Source of the DNA: a virus
Length of the DNA stretch: 35,380 nucleotides
Virus record (IMG/VR): IMGVR_UViG_3300006923_000070
Location: 1-35,380 of that record
Strand: one strand, 5' to 3'
In this document: piece by piece, positions 35,369-35,380 of the stretch
Layout: each line of letters opens with the position of its first letter
Numbering within the stretch: the stretch's first letter is position 1
Translations under genes and position numbers: made by a program
Notes under the pieces: generated by a model
Databases searched by the model: none
Seen by the model: only the letters and a program-made list of their open reading frames with translations
What the model was told of the DNA's origin: nothing

Positions 35369-35380
35369 CCGCGACCGCGG
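35369..35380. repeat. 12-bp terminal direct repeat, right copy
   Basis: CCGCGACCGCGG, identical to positions 1-12; see the left copy. Confidence 0.5.

Overview
The window looks like an essentially complete genome of a tailed, non-contractile-tailed (siphovirus-like) bacteriophage. Head-to-tail structural genes run left to right in lambda-like order, there is a 1003-residue tape-measure protein and no sheath gene is visible. The same 12 bp, CCGCGACCGCGG, stand at positions 1-12 and 35369-35380. Together with a gene-free left end directly before the small terminase gene, this suggests cohesive (cos) ends. I see no integrase, repressor, tRNA, rRNA, DNA polymerase or CRISPR array. The host cannot be named. 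A small putative lipoprotein in the lysis cluster hints at a Gram-negative host, and GGAG/GGAGG-type ribosome binding sites show the host uses Shine-Dalgarno initiation for many genes.

Layout. 1-481: non-coding end with an inverted repeat and AACTTTAAA repeats. 482-3345: packaging (small terminase, ParB-like protein, GpA-type large terminase). 3350-4059: two minus-strand genes inserted in the late region. 4177-9786: head genes (connector, portal, protease-scaffold, decoration protein, capsid), closed by a terminator hairpin. 9866-17917: head-tail joining, tail tube, tape measure and fibre. 17919-18972: cluster of small membrane proteins and a lipoprotein (lysis). 18972-19649: PrmA-like methyltransferase. 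19700-28740: array of small, mostly unknown genes. 28741-34875: more small genes, then replication and recombination (SSB-like, DnaA domain IV-like, PD-(D/E)XK nuclease, replication-initiator-like, RuvC-like resolvase). 34876-35380: gene-free, strongly T/pyrimidine-rich right end.

The most striking feature is a family of about 88-bp elements. There are twelve full copies: eleven on the plus strand between 19.8 and 28.2 kb, and one on the minus strand in front of the inserted genes at 4059. Each has an A-rich then T-rich tract, a -35 hexamer TTGACA or TTGACT, exactly 17 bp of spacer, a -10-like hexamer (CATCCT, CATTCT or TAACTT), exactly 6 bp, and then the start codon. This geometry puts the expected transcription start on the A of ATG, with no ribosome binding site, so the mRNAs should be leaderless. 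The first 18-24 coding bases are also shared and CA-rich (ATGACAACAACGAACGAG...), giving unrelated proteins the same N-terminus, MTTTNETK. Some of these units carry further genes joined by CA-rich or GGAGAAAA-type linkers. I read the region as a modular array of plug-in expression cassettes, in which the repeated promoter-start block drives expression and provides homology for shuffling. The structure is read directly from the sequence; leaderless expression and shuffling are inferences.
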